A DNA stretch of 64,000 bases from CAWIHS01 sp963836005 (lineage in GTDB: Bacteria; Pseudomonadota; Gammaproteobacteria; GRL18). The stretch's first letter is position 1. Each line of letters starts with the position of its first letter. Under the pieces are notes generated by a model. That model ran no database searches, was not told the DNA's origin, and worked only from the letters and a program-made list of their open reading frames with translations. Below, one piece after another: positions 35,077 through 44,539 of the stretch. The translations under genes and the position numbers were made by a program. The stretch lies in NCBI GenBank assembly GCA_963836005.1, contig CAWIHS010000002.1, positions 1 through 64,000 on the forward strand. The letters run 5' to 3'.

Positions 35077-36015
35077 ATAAAACAGTTATTTGATCAAGAC
35101 TCCACTAATCTGGCACGATTGGTATTTATGGTCGTATTTTCTGCCATTATTATGGCCGCCGACCATCGCACCAATATGCTGCATGGCGTCAGAAGCTTTT
35201 TGAACCTGCTGATCTATCCACTGCAGACCATAGCCAGTATTCCGGTAGATACCGGTTTGTGGCTGGATGAAAGACTCACTTCGCATCAATCGCTGGTGGA
35301 TAGGAATGAACAATATAGAACCGAAAACCTGCTGCTTAAAGCTCAGCTGCAAAAATTCACTTCCCTTCAGGCTGAAAATATTCGTCTGCGTTCATTACTG
35401 AAATCTTCACGTAAGATCAGTGATCAAATGTTAATTGCAGAAACAATTGCTGTAGATCTGGATCCTTACAAACGCCAGATCGTGATCAATAAGGGGCTGT
35501 CACATAGTGTATACGCAGGTCAACCTATCCTTGATGCCTATGGGATCATGGGGCAGGTTATCCAGCCCGGTTCAGTGTCCAGTACTGCGATTTTAATTAC
35601 CGATCCTTCTCATGCGATCCCTGTACAGGTCAATCGTAACGGACTGAGAACGGTACTATACGGTACCGGCTCAGCAAACCTGCTGGAAATACCTAATCTG
35701 CCCAACAATGCTGATATCGAAATAGAAGATCTGTTGATCACTTCCGGTCTGGGTGGGCGATTTCCGGAAGGTTACCCGGTTGCAGTAGTAAAAAAAATAG
35801 AACGTGATCCCGGCCAGCCCTTTGCTAAAATCATCGCCGAATCGGCCGCTCACCTGGAACAGAGCCGTGAAATTTTACTGGTTATGGAACAAACTAAAAA
35901 GCAGCAACTGATAAACGAGCAGATACTAAAAGAAAAACAGGCGGCACCCTCCATGAAAAACATCGAGGAAAAAAGCTCTGCTGAGCAAGTCACTGGTGAG
36001 GCCATGCATGAGTAA
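35077..36015 (+). CDS. mreC: Rod shape-determining protein MreC
   Basis: A bitopic membrane protein linking MreB to PBP2/RodA. Its N-terminal membrane helix (LVFMVVFSAIIMAAD), a coiled coil (NEQYRTENLLLKAQLQKF) and two beta domains (VIQPGSVSSTAILITDPSHAIPV, LITSGLGGRFPEGYPVA) fit. The family's cytoplasmic N-terminus appears before any normal start: IKQLFDQDSTNLAR reads in frame from ATA 35077, 7-8 bases after GGGG, with a TAA upstream and no ATG/GTG between. I therefore propose an ATA start. TTG 35119 or ATG 35128 would remove the cytoplasmic segment. The C-terminal 45 residues are a charged tail. The stop overlaps the mreD start. Confidence 0.9.
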   Translation: MKQLFDQDSTNLARLVFMVVFSAIIMAADHRTNMLHGVRSFLNLLIYPLQTIASIPVDTGLWLDERLTSHQSLVDRNEQYRTENLLLKAQLQKFTSLQAENIRLRSLLKSSRKISDQMLIAETIAVDLDPYKRQIVINKGLSHSVYAGQPILDAYGIMGQVIQPGSVSSTAILITDPSHAIPVQVNRNGLRTVLYGTGSANLLEIPNLPNNADIEIEDLLITSGLGGRFPEGYPVAVVKKIERDPGQPFAKIIAESAAHLEQSREILLVMEQTKKQQLINEQILKEKQAAPSMKNIEEKSSAEQVTGEAMHE

Positions 36016-36496
36016 ACCGGCTTATCATGGTGGTATTGTTATTCTGGCCAGTTTTGGAATCGCATTTATCCTTACGATGATCCCCATCCCAGATAGCTGG
36101 CACATTTATCGACCGGAATGGGTCACTCTGGTATTGATCTACTGGTGTCTTGCTCTGCCTCATCGTGTTGGAGTTTTTACCGGTTGGGCAATAGGACTGC
36201 TGCTGGATGTGACCTATGGCAATGTACTAGGCCAATATGCCCTGACTTTCTCGATTGTGGCTTATTTAAGTTATCAGCTGCATGTCAGGATCCGCTTATA
36301 TCCTATACTGCAGCAGTCCATGATCATTCTATTACTGGTTGCGCTGGCGCAAATGATTGTTTTATGGATTAAGGGAATTACCGGACAGACCCCGGAAAGC
36401 TGGAACTACTGGATACCCTCAATCACCAGTATGCTGGTATGGCCATGGCTGTTTTACCTGCTGCGGCTTATCCGCCGCCTCTATGGTGTCAATTAA
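36008..36496 (+). CDS. mreD: Rod shape-determining protein MreD
   Basis: A 162-residue integral membrane protein with about five helices (GIVILASFGIAFILTMI, WVTLVLIYWCLALP, VGVFTGWAIGLLLDVTYG, MIILLLVALAQMIVLW, MLVWPWLFYLL). The RPEWVTLVLIYWCLALPHRVG and GLLLDVTYGNVLGQYAL blocks are MreD hallmarks. ATG 36008 overlaps the mreC stop, implying coupled translation. An R2 repeat separates it from mrdA. Confidence 0.93.
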   Translation: MSKPAYHGGIVILASFGIAFILTMIPIPDSWHIYRPEWVTLVLIYWCLALPHRVGVFTGWAIGLLLDVTYGNVLGQYALTFSIVAYLSYQLHVRIRLYPILQQSMIILLLVALAQMIVLWIKGITGQTPESWNYWIPSITSMLVWPWLFYLLRLIRRLYGVN

Positions 36497-36645
36497 TGCC
36501 CATCTGTTTTTAGATGGACACTTGCGGCAGAGGGATGTGCTGGGCTTTTTAATGATGACAAATCATTGAAAAGGCAGCAAAAGAAAATTACATTTTCATT
36601 GCGTTCCTTTCATAGCCAGGATGGCTATGTATGGATGGAAACGAA
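36497..36645. repeat. R2 interspersed repeat within the mre operon
   Basis: GCCCATCTGTTTTTAGATGGACAC starts the copy, followed by AATGATGACAAATCATTG, GGCAGCAAAAGAAAATTACA, ATAGCCAGGATGGCTAT and TGGATGGAAACGAATTA. It begins on the mreD stop codon and ends 43 bp before mrdA. AATTAA at both edges may be a short target duplication. Its hairpins would be transcribed between mreD and mrdA. Confidence 0.75.
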
Positions 36646-36688
36646 TTAAGTACCTGCGACTTCCAATTAACCAGACTGAATATGCCTT

Positions 36689-38683
36689 ATGGCTAATAAA
36701 CATCGTCTTAAAAATCATTTTACGGAGCTAAGAGTTTTTCATAACCGTAGCCTGGTAGCCCTGTTCATTACCCTGCTGCTGTTTGGTATGCTTGCAGCAC
36801 GCCTGTTTTATCTGCAGATCATCAACAATGAGCATTTTACCACCCTGTCGCAAAACAACCGTGTTTCTGTCCAGGCCATTCCGCCAACCCGAGGGCTTAT
36901 CTATGATAGCAATGGAATTATTCTGGCTGAAAACCTGCCCTCCTATACCCTGGAAATCATTCCGGAACAAACCAGCAATATAGATAAAACCTTAGAGGCT
37001 CTGTCACAACTCATCAATATCAGGGATATCGACCGGAAAAAATTTGCCCGGGAAGTACTCAGAAAAAGGCGTTTTGAAGGTGTACCATTACGCTTTCGAC
37101 TCAGTGAAGAAGAGGTCGCCGTTTTATCTGTGAACCTGCATCGTTTACCGGGAGTAAAAATCAAAGCCCAGCTGACACGCCATTATCCTTTTGGTAAGGA
37201 AACAGCACATGTGGTGGGCTATGTAGGCCGAATCAATGAGCAGGAACTCAAGACATTGGATACCACCAACTACAGCGGCAGCAACCATACCGGCAAACTG
37301 GGTATTGAAAAATCTTATGAAGCGTTGCTGCATGGACAGGTGGGTTATCAGGAAGTTGAGACTAATGTCCGAGGCCGTGTGTTACGCGTGCTAAAAAGAC
37401 ACAATCCAACCCCGGGTGACGATTTGCATCTAAATCTTGATATCAATCTGCAAAAATTCGCTACTGAAGCATTTGAAGGCAAACGCGGGGCGCTGGTTGC
37501 CATTGACCCGAATAATGGGCATGTTCTGGCTATGCTCAGCATGCCCAGTTATGATGCCAATTTATTTGTCAATGGCATCGACATTAAAACCTATAAGGAA
37601 CTTAATACCTCATGGGAACGACCGTTGTTTAATCGCAGCATCTTAGGCAGCTATCCTCCGGGCTCAACCGTCAAACCCTTTTATGCCCTGGGCGGTCTGG
37701 AAATGAATATTATCCCAGATGATCATCAGATTTTCTGCCCGGGCTATTATCAGCTAAAAGGCAAGGCGCATAAATACCGTGACTGGAAAAAATGGGGTCA
37801 TGGAAAAACCGGTCTGACTAAATCTATTGTCGAGTCCTGCGATGTGTTCTATTATGATCTGGCCAACCAGATGGGCATTGATAAAATGCATGAATTCATG
37901 AGCTCATTTGGCTTTGGTAAACGCTCCGGCATCGATATACTCGGAGAAAGGAGCGGTTTGATGCCTTCACGCGAGTGGAAACGCAAGGCTCGCGGTCAGG
38001 TGTGGTTTCCTGGTGAAACAGTGATTGCCGGCATCGGCCAGGGTTATATGCTGGTGACCCCGTTACAGCTCGCTCTGGCCACAGCAACGCTGGCAAATGG
38101 CGGTAAATATTATCAGCCTCAATTACTGCGCTCGATAAAAAGCAAAGCCGAGGAAGATCCCAGACAGGTTTCCAAACAACTGCGACATGAACACACGAAC
38201 AAAAATCAATTCCATTGGGATCATGTGTATAGTGCCATGACCGATGTCATCCATGGTGCCAGGGGAACAGCCCGACGTCTTAACAAACCGGACTTGCGTT
38301 ATACCATAGCTGGAAAAACCGGTACAGCGCAGGTTTTTACCGTTGCCCAGGATGCCGAATATGAAGACGAAGAACTGGATGAACGCCTCAAGGATCATGC
38401 ATTGTTTATGGCCTTTGCACCAGTGGACAGTCCCAAAATTGCTATCGGCATTGTCATAGAAAATGGCGGTCACGGCGGTTCAGTGGCTGCACCTATTGCT
38501 GGTGAGGTCATTGAATATTACCTGAGCCGATTCTCAGATGAAGAGTTGCATGCACCGCCAGGGGACACTCAATCCACTGCTCAAGCGGCTGATCAGCAAA
38601 CTTATCAGCAACCTGCAGCAACCCCCGCAGCTAAAGTCACAGAAATGAATTCTCAGTCACTGCAGGAAAAAGTTCATGGCTAG
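36689..38683 (+). CDS. mrdA: Penicillin-binding protein 2, elongation-specific transpeptidase
   Basis: A 664-residue class B PBP that crosslinks peptidoglycan during rod elongation with RodA. A single N-terminal membrane helix (SLVALFITLLLFGMLAARLFYLQ) precedes the dimerisation domain (PPTRGLIYDSNGIILAENLPS). The transpeptidase domain has the Ser of GSTVKPF, the SCD motif in VESCDVFYYDLANQMG and AGKTGTAQV. The start is 43 bp past an R2 copy; a promoter inside that copy is possible. The last 8 bases overlap rodA. Confidence 0.97.
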   Translation: MANKHRLKNHFTELRVFHNRSLVALFITLLLFGMLAARLFYLQIINNEHFTTLSQNNRVSVQAIPPTRGLIYDSNGIILAENLPSYTLEIIPEQTSNIDKTLEALSQLINIRDIDRKKFAREVLRKRRFEGVPLRFRLSEEEVAVLSVNLHRLPGVKIKAQLTRHYPFGKETAHVVGYVGRINEQELKTLDTTNYSGSNHTGKLGIEKSYEALLHGQVGYQEVETNVRGRVLRVLKRHNPTPGDDLHLNLDINLQKFATEAFEGKRGALVAIDPNNGHVLAMLSMPSYDANLFVNGIDIKTYKELNTSWERPLFNRSILGSYPPGSTVKPFYALGGLEMNIIPDDHQIFCPGYYQLKGKAHKYRDWKKWGHGKTGLTKSIVESCDVFYYDLANQMGIDKMHEFMSSFGFGKRSGIDILGERSGLMPSREWKRKARGQVWFPGETVIAGIGQGYMLVTPLQLALATATLANGGKYYQPQLLRSIKSKAEEDPRQVSKQLRHEHTNKNQFHWDHVYSAMTDVIHGARGTARRLNKPDLRYTIAGKTGTAQVFTVAQDAEYEDEELDERLKDHALFMAFAPVDSPKIAIGIVIENGGHGGSVAAPIAGEVIEYYLSRFSDEELHAPPGDTQSTAQAADQQTYQQPAATPAAKVTEMNSQSLQEKVHG

Positions 38684-39782
38684 TCGCGAAGCCCAGCAAA
38701 GTCTGTTTTTTCGGTTTCATATAGATCTTACTTTGCTCGTGGGCCTGTTATTGCTTGTCATTGCCGGTCAGGTCATTCTCTATAGTGCCTGCGGAGAAAA
38801 TATTGCGCTCATGCAGCGGCAGGGAATTCGTCTGGTAATAGCCTTTGTGGTTATGCTGGCAGTAGCACAGATCTCCCCCGACGCACTACGCCGCTGGTCT
38901 CCGGTTTTATTTACTATTGGCATTGTTATGCTCATCGCGGTGCTGTTTGCCGGAGTTACCGTGCTGGGTGCTAAACGCTGGCTGGATTTGGGTCTGTTTC
39001 GTTTTCAGCCCTCTGAAATGATGAAACTGGCAGTACCCATGATGATCGCCTGGTTTCTGGCTGATGCCGATATCCCTCCCAGCAACAAACGCTTATTTGT
39101 TGCCATGATCCTGTTGATCATTCCAGTACTTTTAATAGCCAAACAGCCTGATCTGGGCACTTCTTTACTGGTCACCAGTGCCGGTATCTTCGTCATTTTT
39201 ATGGCCGGAGTTCGCTGGCGCATTATTCTCGGCTTTATTGTGGCCGCTATTATGTTTACAGTGCCCATGTGGCTGTTTCTAATGAAAGATTATCAGCGCC
39301 AAAGGGTATTGACCATGCTTAATCCTGAATCAGATCCTCTGGGCAGTGGCTATCATATTATCCAGTCAAAAATTGCTATTGGCTCCGGTGGAATGTTTGG
39401 TAAAGGCTGGCTAAACGGTACTCAATCCCACCTGGAATTTTTACCTGAACGTCATACTGACTTTATTTTTTCTGTTTTTGCGGAAGAATTCGGCTTTAGC
39501 GGGATATTGATCCTGTTATCACTTTACCTGTTTGTTATTTTTCGCGGCATCTATATCACCACGCAGGCACATGGGACTTTTTCACGCTTACTCGGTGCTA
39601 GTGTCGTGTTAACGTTTTTAATCTATATTTTTGTCAATATAGGCATGGTCAGCGGGATTTTACCCGTGGTGGGTATTCCCCTGCCTTTAGTCAGTTATGG
39701 CGGTACATCAATAGTAACACTCATGATAGGTTTTGGTATTTTGATGTCCATACATACCCATAGAAAAATGCTGGCTCATTAA
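38676..39782 (+). CDS. rodA: Peptidoglycan glycosyltransferase RodA
   Basis: A 368-residue SEDS-family polymerase with about ten membrane helices that joins lipid II into glycan strands together with PBP2. Seen motifs: LGAKRWLDLGLFRFQPSEMMKL, KQPDLGTSLLV, GSGYHIIQSKIAIGSGGMFGKG, LEFLPERHTDFIFSVFAEEFG and the C-terminal GIPLPLVSYGGTSIVT. The catalytic Asp lies in the PERHTDFIF loop region. The start overlaps mrdA by 8 bases. Confidence 0.97.
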   Translation: MASREAQQSLFFRFHIDLTLLVGLLLLVIAGQVILYSACGENIALMQRQGIRLVIAFVVMLAVAQISPDALRRWSPVLFTIGIVMLIAVLFAGVTVLGAKRWLDLGLFRFQPSEMMKLAVPMMIAWFLADADIPPSNKRLFVAMILLIIPVLLIAKQPDLGTSLLVTSAGIFVIFMAGVRWRIILGFIVAAIMFTVPMWLFLMKDYQRQRVLTMLNPESDPLGSGYHIIQSKIAIGSGGMFGKGWLNGTQSHLEFLPERHTDFIFSVFAEEFGFSGILILLSLYLFVIFRGIYITTQAHGTFSRLLGASVVLTFLIYIFVNIGMVSGILPVVGIPLPLVSYGGTSIVTLMIGFGILMSIHTHRKMLAH

Positions 39783-39852
39783 GGACTGTGCTTTAAAGAC
39801 AGTCTCAGACACAATAAAAAATCCCTTTAATGCTGTTTATCAGGAATCATTC

Positions 39853-40872
39853 ATGCACCCGAAACCAACTAAGCTGTTTATTTTATTCATTTCATTTATC
39901 CTGCAGATTGCTGCTTTCAGTCAAACTCAGGCAGATGATCTGGCCAAACAACCCCAGGTACAGGATTTTATCAAAACGATGGTCAGGGAACATAATTTTA
40001 AGCAGGCCAAGCTGGAAAAACTCTTTAACCAGGTTGAAATAAAACAAAGCATTCTTGATGCCATCAGCCGACCGGCTGAGCGTACCAAGCCCTGGTACGA
40101 ATATCGGCAGATTTTTTTGACTGATAAACGCATCAAACTGGGAGCTAAATTCTGGAAGGACAACAAAGGCATTCTTGCTTACGCAGAAAAGGTATATGCA
40201 GTGCCTGCAGAAATTATCGTGGCGATTATCGGGGTAGAAACATTCTATGGTCAACGGCAGGGAACCTACCGGGTTATGGATGCACTATCAACGCTGGCAT
40301 TCAAATATCCCAAGCGATCAAAATTTTTCACTGCTGAACTTGAACACTTCCTGATCATGAGCAAGGAACAGGATTTTGATCCACTGAGCAAGACCGGTTC
40401 CTATGCCGGAGCCATGGGCATGGGGCAATTTATCCCCAGCAGTTTTCGCAGTTATGCCATAGATTTTAATGGCGACGGCAGCAAAAATATATGGACAAAT
40501 CATGCTGATGCTATTGGCAGTGTGGCCAATTATTTCAAGCGTCATGGCTGGATAAAAGATAAGCCGGTTGCTTCTTTGGCCACAGTTAAAACAGGTACAG
40601 TAATAGCCGAAGACGATGTCTGTAAACGCAGCTGTAAACCGAAAAAAACCGTTGCTGAATACAAACAGCTGGGCATTTCCCCCAAAATCGCAAGTACCGC
40701 AACGATCCCGGCTATTTTACTGATGTTTGAACTTCAAGATGGCAAAGAATACTGGCTGGGCTATAATAATTTTTATGCCATTTCACGTTACAATCACAGC
40801 AGTATGTATTCCATGGCCGTTTATCAGCTGAGCCAGGAAATCAAAAAACTACATCTTAAAAAATCATCATGA
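39853..40872 (+). CDS. mltB: Membrane-bound lytic murein transglycosylase B
   Basis: A 339-residue exported family-3 lytic transglycosylase cleaving glycan strands to 1,6-anhydro ends. A signal peptide runs to about residue 27 (LQIAAFSQTQADD). Catalytic Glu is in IIGVETFYGQRQGTYRV; the NFGFPKR-type sequence reads FKYPKRSKFF, and GAMGMGQFIPSSFRSYAIDFNGDG and GSVANYFKRHGW follow. No lipobox Cys is obvious at the signal end, so it may be soluble in the periplasm. It overlaps rlpA by 4 bases. Confidence 0.95.
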   Translation: MHPKPTKLFILFISFILQIAAFSQTQADDLAKQPQVQDFIKTMVREHNFKQAKLEKLFNQVEIKQSILDAISRPAERTKPWYEYRQIFLTDKRIKLGAKFWKDNKGILAYAEKVYAVPAEIIVAIIGVETFYGQRQGTYRVMDALSTLAFKYPKRSKFFTAELEHFLIMSKEQDFDPLSKTGSYAGAMGMGQFIPSSFRSYAIDFNGDGSKNIWTNHADAIGSVANYFKRHGWIKDKPVASLATVKTGTVIAEDDVCKRSCKPKKTVAEYKQLGISPKIASTATIPAILLMFELQDGKEYWLGYNNFYAISRYNHSSMYSMAVYQLSQEIKKLHLKKSS

Positions 40873-41732
40873 GTCATTATAAAACAACGTTATTACTGAC
40901 CGGCATTTCATTCATACTCTTATCCTGTGCTGCCCCCACTCACACTGAGAGCGGCCCCTTCGCCGATGGAACTGACCAGCCTGATAATTTTTCCACTCAG
41001 GATGGTCCCCCTGCACAGGCTGTTGAAGTGGCAGATATCTCCGATGCTATTCCACAAAAAGAACCCCGAAGCCGTTATGGCAATCCAGGTTCTTACGAAG
41101 TTTTTGGCCAACGTTACTACCCGCTGACCAGCAGTAAAGGTTATAAAGAGCGCGGTATCGCATCCTGGTATGGCAGCAAGTTTCATGGTAACCGTACTTC
41201 CAGCGGTGATGCCTATAATATGCACGCAATGACTGCTGCGCATAAAACACTTCCGCTGCCTACCTATGTTAAAGTGACCAATCTGCGCAATAATCGTCAG
41301 GTTATTTTAAAAGTCAATGATCGCGGTCCTTTCCACGAAAATCGTATCATCGATTTATCCCATACGGCAGCCACCAAGCTGGGGATTATTGGCCAGGGAA
41401 CAGGCCTGGTTGAGGTTGAGGCCATCGATCCTGATAGCTGGAACAAGGATAGCAAATCAGTTATTTCACCGCCACAGCCGCAGAAAAGCAGCCATCCGGT
41501 TGAGCTATTTGTGCAAATAGGGGCTTTCATCAGTATGCAAAATGCCCGTAAACTTCAGTTGAGTATCAATAACAAGTTTCACCAGCAGGCCGGCATTTCA
41601 GAAACTCAAACCAATGGACAAAAATTTTACCGGGTCCGCATCGGTCCGCTGTCAAAGGCAGAACAGGCCGACCAGATATCCGAACAGCTATATCAACAGG
41701 GATTTGGCACACCCCGCATTCTAATTGAATAA
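40869..41732 (+). CDS. rlpA: Septal-ring lytic transglycosylase RlpA
   Basis: A 287-residue lipoprotein that degrades denuded glycan strands. Lipobox LLSC near residue 20, then a double-psi beta-barrel with GIASWYGSKFHGNRTSSGDAYN, TYVKVTNLRNN and VNDRGPFHENRIIDLS (catalytic Asp in NDRGPF), then a C-terminal SPOR domain (FVQIGAFISMQNARKLQ ... YRVRIGPL) that targets septal denuded glycan. It overlaps mltB by 4 bases (ATGA). Domain order and length are standard. Confidence 0.96.
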   Translation: MSHYKTTLLLTGISFILLSCAAPTHTESGPFADGTDQPDNFSTQDGPPAQAVEVADISDAIPQKEPRSRYGNPGSYEVFGQRYYPLTSSKGYKERGIASWYGSKFHGNRTSSGDAYNMHAMTAAHKTLPLPTYVKVTNLRNNRQVILKVNDRGPFHENRIIDLSHTAATKLGIIGQGTGLVEVEAIDPDSWNKDSKSVISPPQPQKSSHPVELFVQIGAFISMQNARKLQLSINNKFHQQAGISETQTNGQKFYRVRIGPLSKAEQADQISEQLYQQGFGTPRILIE

Positions 41733-42050
41733 GCGCCTGATTATTGTCATGAGCAAATTTTTCTCCTGCATCCCTGACAACACGACATCAATTCAGCCTA
41801 TCTAAAATAAAATGCGCGGTAATTGCACTTTTACTCAGGCGAAAAGTCAAATTGGAGCTGGTTTGCATTTTTACTTAAAAATTACCCGTTCCGCCTGATT
41901 TTAAGTTAAAATTCTTCCTAACTCTAATTCTATTCAGTGAACCAGAAATATTGCACAGAGTGATTGCAATCATGGTCTTAAAATACGCTGAAGAATTGCC
42001 ATAACTAATTTCCATTCATCTTCTTAATGACTATCTTACTGAACATAAAA
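41733..42050. other. Gap between rlpA and dacA with a decayed R1 end
   Basis: No gene. At about 41959-41998 the sequence AGTGATTGCAATCATGGTCTTAAAATACGCTGAAGAATTGCC resembles the R1 right terminus. A weak promoter for dacA may lie in the remainder. Confidence 0.45.
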
Positions 42051-43199
42051 ATGAAATTAATGAAACACAGCTGGTTACTTTTTATTCTTTTCTGCTTTCA
42101 TCTACAAATTATATATGCTGCGCCAAAAGTTATCCCGAAAGCTCCTGCAGTCGCCGCCAAATCTTATATTTTAATGGATTACGGCAGCGGCAGAATTATT
42201 TCCATGCAGGACGCTGACGCTCCTGTTGCCCCGGCCAGCATTACCAAAGTAATGACTGCTTTTGCCGTTTTTTCCGAATTGAAGGAGGGCAATATCAAGC
42301 TGGAAGACATGGTCACCATCAGTGAGAAAGCCTGGCGAACTCCGGGCTCGAGAATGTTTATCAGAGTAAACAGTCAGGTATCGGTTGAAGATTTATTGCA
42401 GGGCATGATCATTCAGTCCGGTAATGATGCCAGTGTAGCGCTGGCAGAATTTGTTGCCGGCAGTGAAGAAACCTTTGCCACACTGATGAATCAGCATGCC
42501 AAAGAGCTGGGTATGAAAAACACTCATTTTATGAACAGTACCGGTCTGCCGGATCCGCAGCACCTGACCACAGCACGTGATCTGGCCATTCTTGCTGCTG
42601 CTTTAATCGCCAAATTTCCACAATATTATCACTGGTATTCAACCAAAGAATTTACCTACAATAACATTACACAGCCTAACCGCAATAAACTGCTCTGGCG
42701 TGATAAATCGGTTGACGGGATGAAAACAGGACACACTGAAGATGCTGGCTATTGTCTGCTGGCATCTTCCAGGCGGGAAGACATGCGTCTTATTTCTGTG
42801 GTTCTGGGCACCAGCAGTGAGAATTCCAGAGCCCAGGAAACTCAAAAGCTACTCAATTTTGGCTTCCGCTTTTACCACAGTCATGCACTTTACAAGGCAG
42901 GCAAACCGCTTAAGACAGTACGTGTATATAAGGGAGAAAAAGAGCAATTATCCGTGGGACTGGCTAAGGACATGAATGTCATTGTCCCCAGAGGCCAATA
43001 CAAGAAACTTAAACCATCAATCAATATTAGCGCATTGATCGAAGCTCCTGTTACCCGGGGGCAGGAGCTCGGGCAGGTTGAAATAAGGCTAGAGGATAAA
43101 ATCATAGCCCAGTCCCCGGTGATTGCACTGGAGAATGTTGATGAAGGCAGTCTTTGGCAGCAGGCCATCGACAGCGCTATCATGTTCTATGAAGAATAA
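42051..43199 (+). CDS. dacA: D-alanyl-D-alanine carboxypeptidase (PBP5/6 type)
   Basis: A 382-residue periplasmic class C PBP trimming the terminal D-Ala from pentapeptides. A signal peptide ends around IIYAAPK. The S11 peptidase motifs are SITK (PASITKVMTAF), SGN (IIQSGNDASVALAE) and KTG (DGMKTGHTEDAGY). A C-terminal beta domain and an amphipathic anchor (LWQQAIDSAIMFYEE) follow. ATG 42051 is preferred to ATG 42027 because it begins a normal signal peptide. It overlaps the dat start by 11 bases. Confidence 0.95.
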   Translation: MKLMKHSWLLFILFCFHLQIIYAAPKVIPKAPAVAAKSYILMDYGSGRIISMQDADAPVAPASITKVMTAFAVFSELKEGNIKLEDMVTISEKAWRTPGSRMFIRVNSQVSVEDLLQGMIIQSGNDASVALAEFVAGSEETFATLMNQHAKELGMKNTHFMNSTGLPDPQHLTTARDLAILAAALIAKFPQYYHWYSTKEFTYNNITQPNRNKLLWRDKSVDGMKTGHTEDAGYCLLASSRREDMRLISVVLGTSSENSRAQETQKLLNFGFRFYHSHALYKAGKPLKTVRVYKGEKEQLSVGLAKDMNVIVPRGQYKKLKPSINISALIEAPVTRGQELGQVEIRLEDKIIAQSPVIALENVDEGSLWQQAIDSAIMFYEE

Positions 43200-44112
43200 G
43201 CGGGATATAGCATCAGTGTCTCATAGCTTATCACAAACCCCGGATCCAGCATCCACGGTTTACCTCAATGACAGTTTTCTAACGCTGAATGAAGCCCGAG
43301 TACCCGTACTGGATCGCGGCTTCATTTTTGGCGACGGGGTTTATGAAGTGATCCCGGTATACAATGGTAACGCCTTTAGACTCACTCATCACTTACAACG
43401 TCTACAAAATAGTCTGGAGGCCATACGACTGAGAAATCCTTATAGCATGGAAAACTGGGAAAAATTAATCATTCAGTTGATTGAAAAAAATGCTGCGGAA
43501 GATTTATCAGTCTATTTGCAGCTCACCCGCGGGGTCGCCCCCCGGGACCACGGTTTTCCCAATGCCGCTATCAAAGCCACTGTTTTTATGATGGCTACAC
43601 CCTTGAAACCAATACCGGAAAGCATCAGGCAATCAGGTATCAAAGCCATAACATTGACTGACAATCGCTGGCTTAATTGTCATATCAAAGCCATATCACT
43701 GCTGCCCAATATCCTGTTGCGACAGCAAGCACTGGATCATGGTGCTCAGGAGGCCATACTGCTGCGTGATGGTGAAGCCACAGAAGGTGCTGCCAGTAAC
43801 CTCTTCATTGTGCAACAAGGTTGTATCATCACTCCTGCCAAGGGTCCTTTACTTTTGCCTGGCATTACTCGTGATCTGATCCTAGAATTGGCCCATAAAG
43901 AATCACTCTGTATCAAGGAACAACCTGTGTCCGAAGCACAACTGCTCGCTGCTGAAGAGATCTGGTTAACCAGCTCAACCAAAGAAATACTGCCGGTTTG
44001 TTCACTCAATGAAAAGACCGTAGGTGAAGGAACGCCCGGCCCCTGTTGGAAGCAGATGCATCATCTTTTCCAACAGTACAAACAGGGATTAAGTTCAGGT
44101 CAATATCAGTAA
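43189..44112 (+). CDS. dat: D-amino-acid transaminase (class IV aminotransferase)
   Basis: A 307-residue PLP enzyme. Fold-type IV landmarks: YLNDSFLTLNEARVPVLDRGFIFGDGVYEVI, the PLP Lys in CHIKAISLLPNILLRQQA, EAILLRDGEATEGAASNLF and LLPGITRDLILELA. NCHIKAISLLPNIL favours D-alanine aminotransferase over the branched-chain enzyme, matching its place after dacA, where D-Ala is released. ATG 43189 lies inside the end of dacA. Substrate is inferred from family and context. Confidence 0.88.
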   Translation: MKNKRDIASVSHSLSQTPDPASTVYLNDSFLTLNEARVPVLDRGFIFGDGVYEVIPVYNGNAFRLTHHLQRLQNSLEAIRLRNPYSMENWEKLIIQLIEKNAAEDLSVYLQLTRGVAPRDHGFPNAAIKATVFMMATPLKPIPESIRQSGIKAITLTDNRWLNCHIKAISLLPNILLRQQALDHGAQEAILLRDGEATEGAASNLFIVQQGCIITPAKGPLLLPGITRDLILELAHKESLCIKEQPVSEAQLLAAEEIWLTSSTKEILPVCSLNEKTVGEGTPGPCWKQMHHLFQQYKQGLSSGQYQ

Positions 44113-44193
44113 CACTGCCCCACTTTTATAGCAGTTACGAATCGAGCTTCTGGTAAACTTGATTTAAGTAATATTTACCCTATCTTTAGATAT

Positions 44194-44496
44194 ATGAAAA
44201 ACATGACCACAGATTCAAATCAGCAATCAGGCGAACAGGAAACACCCCTTATGACTTTTCCCTGCGACTTTGTTGTCAAGGTAATGGGCGAAGATATTGA
44301 CAACTACGCAGAAATGGTACTGAAAGTTGCTCAACGCCATATTAAGGGTGTGGACGCAAGCTGTATGTCTATCCGCCCCAGCCGGAATGGGAAATACATA
44401 GCCGTCAGTATCCAGCTAGTCGCACATAGCCGCCAACAGCTGGATAATTTATACCTTGAGCTCAATGCCCATGAACATACCAGAATGGCGTTATAA
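44194..44496 (+). CDS. ybeD: YbeD-like protein (DUF493)
   Basis: A 100-residue ferredoxin-fold-like small protein that is almost always found just before lipB. LMTFPCDFVVKVMGEDIDNYAEMVLKV and SIRPSRNGKYIAVSIQLVAHSRQQLDNLYLEL are typical. Role: possibly allosteric regulation of lipoylation, inferred only from gene order. ATG 44203 three codons later is also possible. Confidence 0.93.
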   Translation: MKNMTTDSNQQSGEQETPLMTFPCDFVVKVMGEDIDNYAEMVLKVAQRHIKGVDASCMSIRPSRNGKYIAVSIQLVAHSRQQLDNLYLELNAHEHTRMAL

Positions 44497-44539
44497 ATTT
44501 AACCTGAAGCCGGGATAAGATCGCACATAGTCAGCACTA

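Noticed and set aside
39783..39852. GACTGT...ACAGTC hairpin after rodA as a terminator
   Set aside because: Only 6 bp with no T-run, and mltB-rlpA continue in the same direction.
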